Assembly: GCA_029269725.1 (NCBI GenBank)
Contig: JARJHS010000014.1
Coordinates: forward strand, 51,430-115,429
Length of the DNA: 64,000 nucleotides
From: Pollutibacter soli
Lineage (GTDB): Bacteria > Bacteroidota > Bacteroidia > Chitinophagales > Chitinophagaceae
Direction of reading: 5' to 3'
The notes under the pieces were generated by a model. The model searched no databases, was not told where the DNA came from, and saw only the letters and a list, made by a program, of their open reading frames with translations. A program made the translations under genes and the position numbers. Positions within the stretch are counted from its first letter, which is position 1. Every line of letters begins with the position of its first letter. Shown here piece by piece: positions 9,546 through 18,141 of this stretch.

Positions 9546-9619
9546 CGGACCGGACGGGACTCGAACCCGCGACCTCCGCCGTGACAGGGCGGCATTCTAA
9601 CCAACTGAACTACCGATCC
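9546..9619 (-). tRNA. tRNA-Asp (anticodon GTC)
   Basis: The reverse complement folds as a full cloverleaf of 74 nt. The acceptor stem GGATCGG pairs with CCGGTCC (one G-T wobble), the discriminator base is G, the anticodon loop is CTGTCAC with anticodon GTC, and the T-arm has GGTTCGAGTCC. CCA is not encoded. A terminator follows directly. It stands alone, without other tRNAs in the window. Confidence 0.95.
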
Positions 9620-9869
9620 TTACCAAAAACGCTGTTAGCGATTTTTCAGGACGGCAAAGATAGGCGTTTTAGCTTCTTAACCAATAAAATTTTTAAAAAA
9701 ACCAGTTTTGCGGGAGAGTGTCTGTGATGCTAAAAATGACCATTCGAACTGACAATCAGCTCATGTCCACGCGCTTTTCGTGGATATCAAATTAACTTAA
9801 ATGTGATCCCCCTATAATTTTCATCAGGGCCAGTCCGTTTTTCCAATTATCTCAACAAAAAATCACCCT

Positions 9870-10313
9870 ATGAAAAATCTGTTCTTTGCCATTGTTATCA
9901 TCTTCGGATTTCTGTCGCCTATTAGTAGCACCGCCCAGAAAAAAGCCTTAAGAATTGACTCCAGTATGGTGCCCGCTGATTTTAAAGAATATAAAGATAC
10001 CTTACTGGTGGTGGACGAAAAATTGCTTATCGGTTACTCCAAATACCTCAGGAAAAATTTCGAAGAACATTACTCAGGACCATACAAAATCATTTCCCGG
10101 AAAGAATACCTGTCTTTTCAGGGCGGCGATCATCGGTTTGTGTTTACCGGAGTATACAACTATGAGTTTGCTGGTACAGAATCTAAGAAAGTAATAAAGT
10201 ATATCCTGATGGACAATAAAACCGGAAAACACTATCAAACAAACGAGACAAAATATTACTCCGAACTAATGATCAATTACATTAAAGAACTTAATGCACA
10301 ATTGAAAAGTTAG
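9870..10313 (+). CDS. Small secreted protein of unknown function
   Basis: A 147-residue protein with a clear signal peptide (hydrophobic stretch about 4-20, cleavage near STAQ-K). The mature part is charged and beta-rich in appearance (GPYKIISRKEYL, HRFVFTGVYNYEF) with a helical C-terminus. I do not recognise a family. It stands alone between the tRNA and the TlpA-like gene and follows about 250 bp of non-coding sequence. A role in the periplasm or at the surface is all that can be inferred. Confidence 0.65.
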   Translation: MKNLFFAIVIIFGFLSPISSTAQKKALRIDSSMVPADFKEYKDTLLVVDEKLLIGYSKYLRKNFEEHYSGPYKIISRKEYLSFQGGDHRFVFTGVYNYEFAGTESKKVIKYILMDNKTGKHYQTNETKYYSELMINYIKELNAQLKS

Positions 10314-10324
10314 ATTCAGTTTAA

Positions 10325-10497
10325 TACAAGATTGGTGTACGCTGGGAACCCAACCAATTAGTTGCGGCTGCTATTACGTACGGTCAGGATTTAATGGCAA
10401 TAAAGGTGTCGGATTTGAAATTGATGTGATGATTTTCACTCCGCCATTTGCATGTTTTGAAAACTACAAAGTCAAACCAAACCCGGCTACGTATTGA
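10325..10497 (+). pseudogene. Remnant of the C-terminal end of a possible outer-membrane barrel protein
   Basis: Two frames join into a plausible protein end: YKIGVRWEPNQLVAAAITYG (10325-10384), then after a frame change FNGNKGVGFEIDVMIFTPPF followed by a short tail and a TGA at 10495. The alternating hydrophobic pattern and the ending resemble the last strands of a small beta-barrel protein, but no start and no upstream body are present. The rest of this 377-bp gap to the next gene contains nothing recognisable. Confidence 0.35.
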
Positions 10498-10690
10498 ATT
10501 CTGATTTCATATCTTAAAAAAATCAAAAATTTGGCTGCAGCAGTAATTTGAAAATCAGTTTTTGAATGTACTGCAATAGATTGCACACCATCAATCGTCC
10601 ACCGTTGCTATTCAAATCGAATTTCAATTTTAAAAAATTCGATAGGAAAACTCAGGCAACACGTTCCTTATCGAAATGTAACTAACGCTT

Positions 10691-11851
10691 ATGAAAATAA
10701 CAACGTCTTTTCAGCAGTTGCTGATCTGCCTTTTATTATTGATCACCAACGGAGCCGTATCTGCGCAGAAACAATTCAAACTTATAGTTAATCTTCCCGC
10801 TGAAATTGATAAGAGTAATATTGAATTCTATCTGGAAGATGGGAAATCTAATTTTAAGATGAAATCGGTTTCAGCTTCAGGGAATCAATTAACCGCAACG
10901 GGTGAATATTTCGGATTATACGCGGCTATCAATATTCAACGACCCCAGGTAGGATCAGCAGAATCTTTCGTAAATACTTTTTTTGTCCAGGAAAAAACCG
11001 GTATTATAACTTTCTCTAAAAAAGATCCATCCGATCTTTCACTAAACAATTACTCGCTTGAGAACGTAGAAGATTTCAAGGAAGAAAAACAAAGTCGAAA
11101 AAAACACTCATCAAAAGAACTAAAAGATGCAATTGATTTTGAGGCAGTTTATTTAGCTTCCATTATCTATGGTACTGATATGGCAATCACAAATAAACAT
11201 AACGATTTGCTGAAAGCTTTGGGCAGGAAGGATATTGAATATATCAATGCCCACCTAAATTCCTATTATTCATTTTATTTTTTCAAAAATGATATAAGTG
11301 TTTCCTCAAGGCTACCTGGAGATTCATTAATGATGGTGTTCAATAAATTTCCGGAAAAATACAGGCTCAGTGATGAAGGAAATCTTTGCCTTCAGTTCAT
11401 CGTTGGTAGATCAACTTTTACGGGAAATGAAACACCGATTGAATTTTCGGCCAGGGATATACATGGGAAAAATATCAGACTGGCTGATTACAGAAATAAA
11501 AAAATGGTGTTACTGCACTTCTGGGGTACCTGGTGTTCGCCTTGTATTGAAGAATTGCCTGCTTTAAAAAAAATCAGAGAACAGTATCGACCTGATCAAC
11601 TTGAAATAATTTCCATCACTGTTAGTTCTAAAGACAGTGACTTTTTCCGTATAATAAAAAAGTACGAAATGGATTGGTCGCATATTCATAACAACGACGA
11701 TCTATATTATATATACGGAGCAATGGGCACACCGAGAATTTGCCTAATCAATAAAGACTTGAAGGTTATTTATGATTCAGTAACACCTGGCAAGGAAGAT
11801 AATCTTACATTGACAAAATTAAACAAAATGTTGTCGGAGACTTTACATTGA
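10691..11851 (+). CDS. TlpA-like thiol-disulfide oxidoreductase
   Basis: A 386-residue exported protein. Signal peptide about 1-25 (cleavage near VSAQ-K), a long N-terminal region of about 220 residues without recognised motif (this region in Bacteroidota TlpA-like proteins is often a DUF4369-like beta domain), then a thioredoxin-fold domain (about 245-380) with WGTWCSPC, active-site cysteines Cys282 and Cys285, and the cis-proline segment MGTPRICLI. Such proteins reduce disulfides in the periplasm, for example in cytochrome maturation or in stress response. It stands alone, with no ccm-type genes beside it. Confidence 0.88.
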   Translation: MKITTSFQQLLICLLLLITNGAVSAQKQFKLIVNLPAEIDKSNIEFYLEDGKSNFKMKSVSASGNQLTATGEYFGLYAAINIQRPQVGSAESFVNTFFVQEKTGIITFSKKDPSDLSLNNYSLENVEDFKEEKQSRKKHSSKELKDAIDFEAVYLASIIYGTDMAITNKHNDLLKALGRKDIEYINAHLNSYYSFYFFKNDISVSSRLPGDSLMMVFNKFPEKYRLSDEGNLCLQFIVGRSTFTGNETPIEFSARDIHGKNIRLADYRNKKMVLLHFWGTWCSPCIEELPALKKIREQYRPDQLEIISITVSSKDSDFFRIIKKYEMDWSHIHNNDDLYYIYGAMGTPRICLINKDLKVIYDSVTPGKEDNLTLTKLNKMLSETLH

Positions 11852-11881
11852 AATTATCACTCCTCTGCAAAATTATTTCCT

Positions 11882-12079
11882 TCAATCTATCAACCCTTCC
11901 AGTTTTAGTTTTTCGATCAGTGTCGTACCCACTGAAGATTTTGATTTATAAAATACTGCAGGCTGCCGTATTGGTGCCGCATCAGAAACAAATTTTCCTT
12001 CAGCCTTCGATGTCAATTCGCCCGTCCAGAGATTGAATTTCGTTCCCGAGGGTGATGTGGTTATCCAACAGTAAAGATC
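11882..12079 (-). pseudogene. C-terminal fragment of an unidentified protein
   Basis: On the minus strand a 65-codon stretch free of stops reads DLYCWITTSPSGTKFNLWTG, continues through EGKFVSDAAPIRQPAVFYKS and ends KLKLEGLID with TGA at 11884-11882. Composition is protein-like and it ends with a natural stop, but there is no start and no upstream continuation in frame. It may be the tail of a decayed gene; the family is not recognised. Confidence 0.25.
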
Positions 12080-12333
12080 CGTCCGACTTCGACGCTCTGC
12101 AGAAATTCACAGGTCACAATTCAGCGATTGCTTATTGCGTATTTTTTTTATCCCCGGGAAAGACATTTTTTAACCCTGTTTGTATCAACATCTTCAGAAA
12201 CTAAAAATGTAAAATCAAGTCTTTTTCCCATTTTGATCTGCTGATCTTCGGCTAGACATCCACGTAGAGAATCAATTCTCATCCGATTTTCCGTCCTTGA
12301 CAACTGTGACCATCAATAAGAATTGTAGATGTA

Positions 12334-12349
12334 AATCCACATGTGGATT
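12334..12349. promoter_or_regulatory. 16-bp palindrome upstream of kaiB, with a -7-like element
   Basis: AATCCACATGTGGATT is a perfect inverted repeat about 85 bp upstream of kaiB. Twenty bases downstream (12369-12376) is TACATTTA, which resembles the Bacteroidota -7 element TAnnTTTG. An operator for a dimeric regulator is a reasonable guess; no cognate regulator is identified. Confidence 0.35.
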
Positions 12350-12432
12350 AGCGATGTCTTTAAAACATTACATTTACCTGTCTAACCTGCACTTCTGCCG
12401 CTTTTCATTTTAAAAGGATCCGTTATACAATA

Positions 12433-12720
12433 ATGAACATAATCATTTTTCATGTCTATGTTGCTGGTGCATCTGGTAACGGCAAACAATTGCTGAAACT
12501 ATATGACGAGGCTTGCAAGGTATGTCTGAAAGAAGGCGGATACCGGATCGAAATCATTGATATTTTGAAAAAGCCTCAACTGGCAGAAAAACACAAGGTA
12601 CTTGCAACGCCAACGATCAGCCGGACTGACCCCGGGCCTGAAAAACGGATTATTGGAAAGCTCAATAATGAACAGGCAGTAACAGCCATCAAATTTTTAA
12701 CGGAAGATCTTTTAATTTAA
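12433..12720 (+). CDS. kaiB: Circadian-clock-type protein KaiB
   Basis: A 95-residue thioredoxin-like protein matching KaiB over its whole length: the first strand ends in VYVAGASGNG, and the hallmark segment IIDILKKPQLAEKHKVLATPTIS is followed by RRIIG-like KRIIGKL. In cyanobacteria KaiB is a fold-switching protein that binds the CI ring of KaiC in the night phase. The family outside cyanobacteria is found with KaiC-like ATPases in clock-like or stress functions. Its stop lies 6 bp before the kaiC start, so the two are cotranscribed. Confidence 0.9.
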   Translation: MNIIIFHVYVAGASGNGKQLLKLYDEACKVCLKEGGYRIEIIDILKKPQLAEKHKVLATPTISRTDPGPEKRIIGKLNNEQAVTAIKFLTEDLLI

Positions 12721-12726
12721 TATAAA

Positions 12727-14253
12727 ATGGCAAAAACAAAGGCGCTATTAACGTTGGATAATCCAACATCGCTGATGATACCTAAAGTAAAAACGGGAAT
12801 CAAAGGGTTCGAGGAAATCAGTTATGGGGGATTACCCAGGGGCCGCACCACATTAATTTCCGGAAGTTCCGGGAGTGGCAAAACCATTTTTTCCTGCCAG
12901 TTTCTGGCAGCAGGGATCTTGCAGTTCGATGAACCTGGTGTATTTATCACATTCGAAGAAAGTGTAGAAGATCTGAAAAATAATGTCAAATCCTTCGGAT
13001 GGGACATTGATAAATTTGAGAAAAATAATAAATGGCTTTTTGTGGATGCGTCAGTTTCGTTCAACAACGAAACGAAGGTCATGGGTGATTATGATCTCAA
13101 GGCGTTACTTATACGAATTGAATCGGCGATATCGAAAGTAAAAGCAAAAAGAGTTGTGCTCGATTCCATCGGATCCTTGTTTCATTATTTCCAGGATCCG
13201 TCTATCATCCGCCGGGAATTATTTAAAGTCCTCTCTACTCTTAAGAGAAAAAAACTAGTCATACTCATAACCAGTGAAAGATTGGAAGAGTACGGCGTTG
13301 TGTCACGGTTTGGAGTTGAGGAATACATTGCAGATAACGTTTTGATCCTGCGAAATGTGCTCGAAAATGAAAAACGACGGAGAACAATTGAAATTTTAAA
13401 ATACCGTGGCTCACTGCATAGTATGGGTGAACAATCCTTCGTAATCGATCCGCAGAAAGGGATAGAAATTATTCCCCTTACCCGTTTGCAGCTGACACAA
13501 AATTCATCTGAAAAGCGCGTGTCTTCCGGTAATCCACCGTTGGATAAAATGTGTGGTGGTGGATTTTTCAAAGACTCAATCATACTTGTTTCAGGAGCCA
13601 CCGGCACCGGAAAAACTTTAATGGTTACCGAATTCATTAAGGGCGGATTTGAAAATGGCGAGAAAGTCCTATTCGTTGCTTATGAAGAGAGTCGCGAGCA
13701 ATTGATCCGCAACGCAAAAGGCTGGGGTGTTGATTTTCCTAAAATGGAAAAAGCAGGAAAGCTCCTTATAAAAGCGGTCTATCCAGAATCGGCAAGCCTT
13801 GAAGAACATTTGTTACGGATTCAGTTGATGGTGGAAGAATGGAAGCCCACCCGATTCGCATTGGACAGTCTTACAGCAATTGAAAGAGGAAGTTCCAAAA
13901 AAAATTTCCGCGAATTCCTGATTGCACTTACTTCTTTTCTGAAGAAGAAAGAAGTATTGGCCATCTTCACATCAACTTCCAGTAATATAGTTGGCGGCAC
14001 ATCGGTTACAGACAGCCATATCTCAACCATTACTGACAGCATTATTTTGTTGCGTTATGCCGAACTATATGGAAATATTCACCGCGTAATCACGGTCTTA
14101 AAAATGCGGGGGTCACTCCATACAAAAAATATATTTGAATTTGATATTGACGCCAATGGCATGCATATTGGTCATAAGCAATTTGATCGCATGAGTGGCA
14201 TCCTTGGCGGATTGCCATTTGTTTCAGATAGAAATGAAGAAGAAAAGGAATAA
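12727..14253 (+). CDS. kaiC: KaiC-family double RecA-like ATPase and autokinase
   Basis: A 508-residue protein with two RecA-like domains in tandem. CI: Walker A at 46-53 (GSSGSGKT), catalytic Glu77/Glu78 in FITFEES. CII: Walker A at 290-297 (GATGTGKT), Glu320/Glu321 in FVAYEES. The phosphorylation pair is conserved as Ser433 and Thr434 in DSHISTITDS, matching Ser431/Thr432 of the cyanobacterial protein, so autophosphorylation is expected. The C-terminal tail after about 480 is short and lacks obvious similarity to the KaiA-binding tail. No kaiA is visible. Preceded by kaiB (6 bp) and followed by a PAS histidine kinase, so this appears to be a timing or stress module with its own output kinase. 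Confidence 0.93.
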   Translation: MAKTKALLTLDNPTSLMIPKVKTGIKGFEEISYGGLPRGRTTLISGSSGSGKTIFSCQFLAAGILQFDEPGVFITFEESVEDLKNNVKSFGWDIDKFEKNNKWLFVDASVSFNNETKVMGDYDLKALLIRIESAISKVKAKRVVLDSIGSLFHYFQDPSIIRRELFKVLSTLKRKKLVILITSERLEEYGVVSRFGVEEYIADNVLILRNVLENEKRRRTIEILKYRGSLHSMGEQSFVIDPQKGIEIIPLTRLQLTQNSSEKRVSSGNPPLDKMCGGGFFKDSIILVSGATGTGKTLMVTEFIKGGFENGEKVLFVAYEESREQLIRNAKGWGVDFPKMEKAGKLLIKAVYPESASLEEHLLRIQLMVEEWKPTRFALDSLTAIERGSSKKNFREFLIALTSFLKKKEVLAIFTSTSSNIVGGTSVTDSHISTITDSIILLRYAELYGNIHRVITVLKMRGSLHTKNIFEFDIDANGMHIGHKQFDRMSGILGGLPFVSDRNEEEKE

Positions 14254-14288
14254 ATGAGTCTATTCGTTTATTAAAATGAAAAGTGAAC

Positions 14289-15344
14289 ATGATGCGAATG
14301 CAAACACTTTCTGCTCATACCGCCGTCGCCACAGATACCATCCTGGATAGTCTTCTGGATGCCGTACTGGTCGTAGATACTGCTGGTATTATTATTTATG
14401 CCAACCGCTCAGCATTTGAATTATTTCAGAAAAATGCCACTGAGTTGATTGATCATCCTTTTGGGTTTCCGGTTGCGCAGTATGAAGTGCAGGAAATTAA
14501 TGTTATAAAAGATGAAACTCCATTGACAGTACAAATGCTGGCATCACCAATCGAATGGAATGGGAAAAAAGCATCTCTGTTGTCTTTACGCGATATCACT
14601 GCGCAGAAAAAATTAATGGTTGAAATTGAAGGACAGAAAGCGCTTCTCGAACGGAAGAATGAAGAAAATGCCCAATATGCCTCCCTGGCCTCTCACGATC
14701 TGAAAGAACCAGTCCGCAAGATTTTAATATTCAGTGATCTCCTGTTAAGTCACGATGGGAGGCCTTCGGCCGATACGGAAAAAATCCAAAAAATTCATTC
14801 GCTGGCGTCACGAATGATTTTGCTGATTGATGGCATATCACAGCTCTCCAGGGTTTCTCATGTCGAACATTCTTTTAATCTGGTTGATCTCAAACAGGTC
14901 GTGGATGAAGTCTGCAATGATCTTGAATTTGCACTCGCAGAAAAAGAGGTCGTGGTAGAAGTCGGATCCTTGCCGGTTATCGACGCAGTTCCGGATAAAA
15001 TGTACCAGCTCTTCCTGAACCTCATCTCCAATTCGATAAAATATGCACGTAAAAATGTAAAACCGCTGGTCAGAATCACGGCAGAAGACCTGGACGAGGA
15101 AGTCATAATCAAACTGCAGGACAATGGCATTGGTTTTAATAATAATTGGGCAAAGCAATTGTTTCAACCATTCCGGCGGTTGCACAATAACGAATACGAT
15201 GGTGTAGGCATAGGGCTTTCCATCTGCTCCCGTATTGTTGAACTGCACCACGGAGAAATTCATGCATCCGGGATCGAAGGAAAAGGAGCTGAATTCACTA
15301 TAAGGCTGCCCCGTATACAACAAATGCATATGACCGAAATCTGA
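14289..15344 (+). CDS. PAS-domain histidine kinase, probable output kinase of the Kai module
   Basis: A 351-residue soluble kinase without membrane helices. An N-terminal PAS domain (about 15-110, ILDSLLDAVLVVDTAG and a PAC-like SLRDITAQKK), a short coiled linker, a HisKA domain with phospho-acceptor His136 in ASLASHDLKEP, and an HATPase domain (N-box LISNSIKYAR, G1 QDNGIGF, G2 GVGIGLSICSRIVELHHGEI). Start: ATG at 14289 chosen; an in-frame GTG at 14283 and ATG at 14292 are also possible. It begins about 35 bp after kaiC. Cyanobacterial SasA carries a KaiB-like sensor; this kinase has PAS instead, so coupling to KaiC would have to differ. The link to KaiC is inferred from gene order. Confidence 0.88.
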   Translation: MMRMQTLSAHTAVATDTILDSLLDAVLVVDTAGIIIYANRSAFELFQKNATELIDHPFGFPVAQYEVQEINVIKDETPLTVQMLASPIEWNGKKASLLSLRDITAQKKLMVEIEGQKALLERKNEENAQYASLASHDLKEPVRKILIFSDLLLSHDGRPSADTEKIQKIHSLASRMILLIDGISQLSRVSHVEHSFNLVDLKQVVDEVCNDLEFALAEKEVVVEVGSLPVIDAVPDKMYQLFLNLISNSIKYARKNVKPLVRITAEDLDEEVIIKLQDNGIGFNNNWAKQLFQPFRRLHNNEYDGVGIGLSICSRIVELHHGEIHASGIEGKGAEFTIRLPRIQQMHMTEI

Positions 15345-15490
15345 TTAATCGCTCATCTTTATTGATCAATTCCTCAAAACAATCCAACCAGGGGCCGGAC
15401 AGGATATTCTTTTGTGTTACGATTCAGTTCAGAAAAATTAGCTTCTGATTACCTCAAATCGGCCTACATTCAGTGATAAAATTTTATCTC

Positions 15491-17761
15491 GTGAAAAAGT
15501 TGTTTGCAATCCTTCCGGTTTTATTTGCTGTGCAGTTATTTGCGCAGTCAGATGCAAAAATGAATGCATTTGTTACAAACCTGATGAGCAAAATGACATT
15601 GGAAGAAAAGATCGGTCAGCTAAACCTGGTTACACCCGGTGGAGCTGTCACTGGATCGGTAGTAAGCAAAGGCGTGGATGAAAATCTGAGGAAAGGATTT
15701 GTAGGTGGACTGTTTGGAATCACCGGGCCCGAAAAGGTTCGCCAGGCGCAGGACATCGCAGTAAAAAATTCGCGGTTGAAAATTCCTTTATTTTTTGGGT
15801 TGGATGTGATCCATGGCCATAAAACATTGTTCCCGATACCACTCGGACTTTCATGCAGCTGGGATATGGCATTGATCGAACGGAGTGCAAGAATTGCAGC
15901 TACCGAAGCAACCGCAGATGGTTTGTGCTGGGCATTCAGTCCGATGGTGGACATCGCGCGTGATCCGCGCTGGGGAAGGGTTTCAGAGGGTTCGGGTGAA
16001 GACCCATATCTCGGTAGTGAAATCGCAAAAGCAATGGTTCGTGGTTACCAGGGAAAAGATTATTCTTCCACAAATACATTGATGGCCTGTGTGAAACATT
16101 TCGCGTTGTATGGTGCTGCGGAAGCTGGTCGCGATTATAATAGTGTCGACATGAGTAAGATCAAAATGTATGAATACTATCTGCCGCCATACAAAGCAGC
16201 AGTAGATGCAGGTGTTGGCAGCGTGATGAGTTCATTCAATGATATTGATGCAGTGCCGGCGACTGGTAATAAATGGTTACTCACTGATCTCCTTCGCAGG
16301 CAATGGGGATTTAAAGGATTGGTGGTGAGCGATTATACTTCTGTAAACGAAATGGTGAATCACAGCCTGGGTGATCTGCAGACAGTTTCTGCTCTGGCCT
16401 TACATGCTGGTCTTGACATGGATATGGTGGGCGAAGGTTTTCTGACGACATTGAAAAAATCATTGAAAGAGGGTAAGGTTACACAAAAACAGATTGATGA
16501 TGCCTGTCGCAGAATTCTTGAGGCAAAATATAAACTCGGTCTTTTTACAGATCCGTACAGGTATATGGATGAATCCCGACCTGCAAAAGAAATTCTTACG
16601 CCTGAGACCCGTAAAGCGGCAAGAGAAATTGCAGCTCGTTCTTTTGTATTACTAAAGAATGATGCACAACTGCTTCCGTTGAAAAAAGATGCATCGATAG
16701 CGTTGGTGGGTCCGCTGGCTGACAGTAAAAGAAATATGCTCGGTACCTGGAGTGTAGCAGGTGATTTTACAAAAGCAATTACAGTGATCGAAGGAATAAA
16801 AAATGTGGCGCCTGGCGCAAAAATCACTTATGCAAAAGGAGCGAATATTTCAGATGATTCGATGCTGATCAAACGGACCAATGTTTTCCCTCCGGATGAG
16901 ATTGAAATTGACAAGCGTTCGCCAGCAGAAATGATTGCCGAGGCTGTCGCAGCAGCAAAAAATGCAGATGTGATAGTGGCCGTTGTCGGCGAAGCTGCTG
17001 ATATGACGGGCGAGGCAAGTAGTCGTTCAGATATCGGCTTGCCTGAGTCTCAGTTGGAACTTTTGAAAGCGCTCGCAAAAACCGGTAAGCCGATGGTAAT
17101 GGTGCTTTTCAACGGCCGCGCGATGACATTGAACTGGGAATCAAAAAACATGAATTCGATTCTCGATGTGTGGTTTGGCGGAACTGAAGCAGGTAATGCC
17201 ATAGCAGATGTTCTATTCGGCAATTACAATCCGTCCGGGAAACTGACATCCACTTTTCCAAGAAATGTCGGACAGATTCCGATCATCTATAATCACAAGC
17301 ATACTGGTCGTCCTTTCAACAATGAAGAATGGGCCAAGTTCAAATCAAATTACCTTGACGTAAGCAATGATCCTTTATATCCCTTTGGATTTGGATTAAG
17401 TTATACAACATTCACTTATGGCGATGTAAAGCTGAGCAAAACAGATCTGAAGGGAAATGAAACATTAACCGCCTTGGTAACGCTCACGAATAGTGGCAAA
17501 GTTGCCGGAGAAGAAGTTGTGCAAATGTATGTCGCCGATGTTGTAGCGAGCGTAACGCGTTCAGTGAAGGACCTCAAAGGATTTCAGAAGATCCTTTTAC
17601 AGCCCGGCGAAAGCAAAGAAGTCAGTTTTAAAATTACTACCGAACAATTGAAGTTCTTCAACAGTAACCTGAAATGGGATTGGGAAAGCGGGGATTTTAT
17701 AATTCATATCGGAACGAATTCCAGTGAAGTAAAGAGCGGGAAGATTAATTGGAAGAAGTGA
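15491..17761 (+). CDS. bglX: Glycoside hydrolase family 3 beta-glucosidase, exported
   Basis: A 756-residue GH3 enzyme. The GTG at 15491 begins a classic signal peptide (MKKLFAILPVLFAVQLFAQ, initiator read as Met); an in-frame GTG at 15473 is an alternative. The N-terminal TIM-barrel domain contains KHF (KHFALYGAAEAGRDYN) and the nucleophile Asp in LVVSDYTSV, followed by the alpha/beta sandwich domain (about 390-600) and a C-terminal fibronectin-III-like domain (about 660-745). Length and domain order match BglX-type periplasmic beta-glucosidases that cleave terminal beta-linked glucose. No loci-typical SusC/SusD genes are adjacent. The stop is immediately followed by AAGTAGT-type repeat words. 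Confidence 0.92.
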   Translation: MKKLFAILPVLFAVQLFAQSDAKMNAFVTNLMSKMTLEEKIGQLNLVTPGGAVTGSVVSKGVDENLRKGFVGGLFGITGPEKVRQAQDIAVKNSRLKIPLFFGLDVIHGHKTLFPIPLGLSCSWDMALIERSARIAATEATADGLCWAFSPMVDIARDPRWGRVSEGSGEDPYLGSEIAKAMVRGYQGKDYSSTNTLMACVKHFALYGAAEAGRDYNSVDMSKIKMYEYYLPPYKAAVDAGVGSVMSSFNDIDAVPATGNKWLLTDLLRRQWGFKGLVVSDYTSVNEMVNHSLGDLQTVSALALHAGLDMDMVGEGFLTTLKKSLKEGKVTQKQIDDACRRILEAKYKLGLFTDPYRYMDESRPAKEILTPETRKAAREIAARSFVLLKNDAQLLPLKKDASIALVGPLADSKRNMLGTWSVAGDFTKAITVIEGIKNVAPGAKITYAKGANISDDSMLIKRTNVFPPDEIEIDKRSPAEMIAEAVAAAKNADVIVAVVGEAADMTGEASSRSDIGLPESQLELLKALAKTGKPMVMVLFNGRAMTLNWESKNMNSILDVWFGGTEAGNAIADVLFGNYNPSGKLTSTFPRNVGQIPIIYNHKHTGRPFNNEEWAKFKSNYLDVSNDPLYPFGFGLSYTTFTYGDVKLSKTDLKGNETLTALVTLTNSGKVAGEEVVQMYVADVVASVTRSVKDLKGFQKILLQPGESKEVSFKITTEQLKFFNSNLKWDWESGDFIIHIGTNSSEVKSGKINWKK

Positions 17762-17780
17762 GTAGTAAGTAATAAGTGGG
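17759..17780 (+). repeat. AAGTAGT-type tandem words after the GH3 stop
   Basis: The GH3 stop codon merges into GTGAGTAGTAAGTAATAAGT. This is one member of the gene-end word repeats described in the findings. Confidence 0.6.
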
Positions 17781-17781
17781 T

Positions 17782-18030
17782 TTTGAAGTTGAAAGTGCCA
17801 CGTTTCAACTGGATATTTCAAAAGCGATTCCTGTCTGCCTGATCATCAACGAAGCCGTCACCAATGCTATCAGGTATGCTTTTCCGGATAACAGGAACGG
17901 TGCAATCGAACTAAGTATGGTTTCAATACCTGATGGTGAAATCAACCCCCTGATAAAAAGACAACGGAATCGGGCTTTCCCAGAAAGTCAACGCAATTCA
18001 CCTGGATTGAAGTTTCACGGGCAAACCTGG
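17782..18030 (+). pseudogene. Fragment of a HisKA_2-type histidine kinase ATPase domain
   Basis: The frame from 17776 reads FEVESATFQLDISKAIPVCL, then NEAVTNAIRYAFPDNRNGAI, the N-box region of a HisKA_2/HWE kinase, closely like the corresponding segment of the kinase at 4045-6531. After the truncated segment IPDGEI the G1 motif IKDNGIGLS appears only in another frame, and a GLKFHG piece echoes the G2 box in the first frame again. There is no start region, no His box and no end of the domain. It is a gene remnant wedged between the GH3 gene and a repeat cluster. Confidence 0.7.
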
Positions 18031-18105
18031 CAGGTCTTAAGACCTGGCAGGTGTTATAAACCTGGGAGGTCTTTTAAACCTGGGAGGTCTTAGACCTCCC
18101 AGGTT
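18024..18105. repeat. Palindromic CCTGG(C/G)AGGT cluster
   Basis: Four to five copies of the core CCTGGCAGGT or CCTGGGAGGT, partly in opposite orientation and joined by CTTAAGA, GTTATAAA and CTTTTAAA links. The right half folds into a long hairpin (AACCTGGGAGGTCT-TA-GACCTCCCAGGTT). Same family at 42054, 42235 and 56544. Confidence 0.75.
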
Positions 18106-18141
18106 GTATCCCGCTGCGGGCGCTTTGCGACAAAAACTGAG

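Larger units (their letters stand above)
11852..12432. other. 581-bp gap with decayed minus-strand frames and the kai upstream region
   Basis: The left part carries the minus-strand fragment listed at 11882-12079. A further minus-strand frame of 44 codons at 12148-12282 (start MRIDSLRGCLAED) has protein-like composition but no family I recognise and may belong to the same lost gene. The right part holds the palindrome and promoter-like element upstream of kaiB. Confidence 0.4.

Noticed and set aside
9416..9727. Plus-strand open frame of 103 codons
   Set aside because: It runs straight through the tRNA-Asp and its terminator on the other strand; the composition is not protein-like.
11848..12036. 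Plus-strand open frame after the TlpA-like gene
   Set aside because: It has no homology signs, and the opposite strand reads more like a protein fragment.
12727..14253. RadA or another single-domain RecA-like ATPase
   Set aside because: Two tandem RecA domains, two catalytic Glu pairs, the SHISTITD phosphosite and the kaiB neighbour all point to KaiC.
14838..15329. Minus-strand open frame of 163 codons opposite the PAS kinase
   Set aside because: It lies fully antisense to a well supported kinase domain and has no start signal or family.
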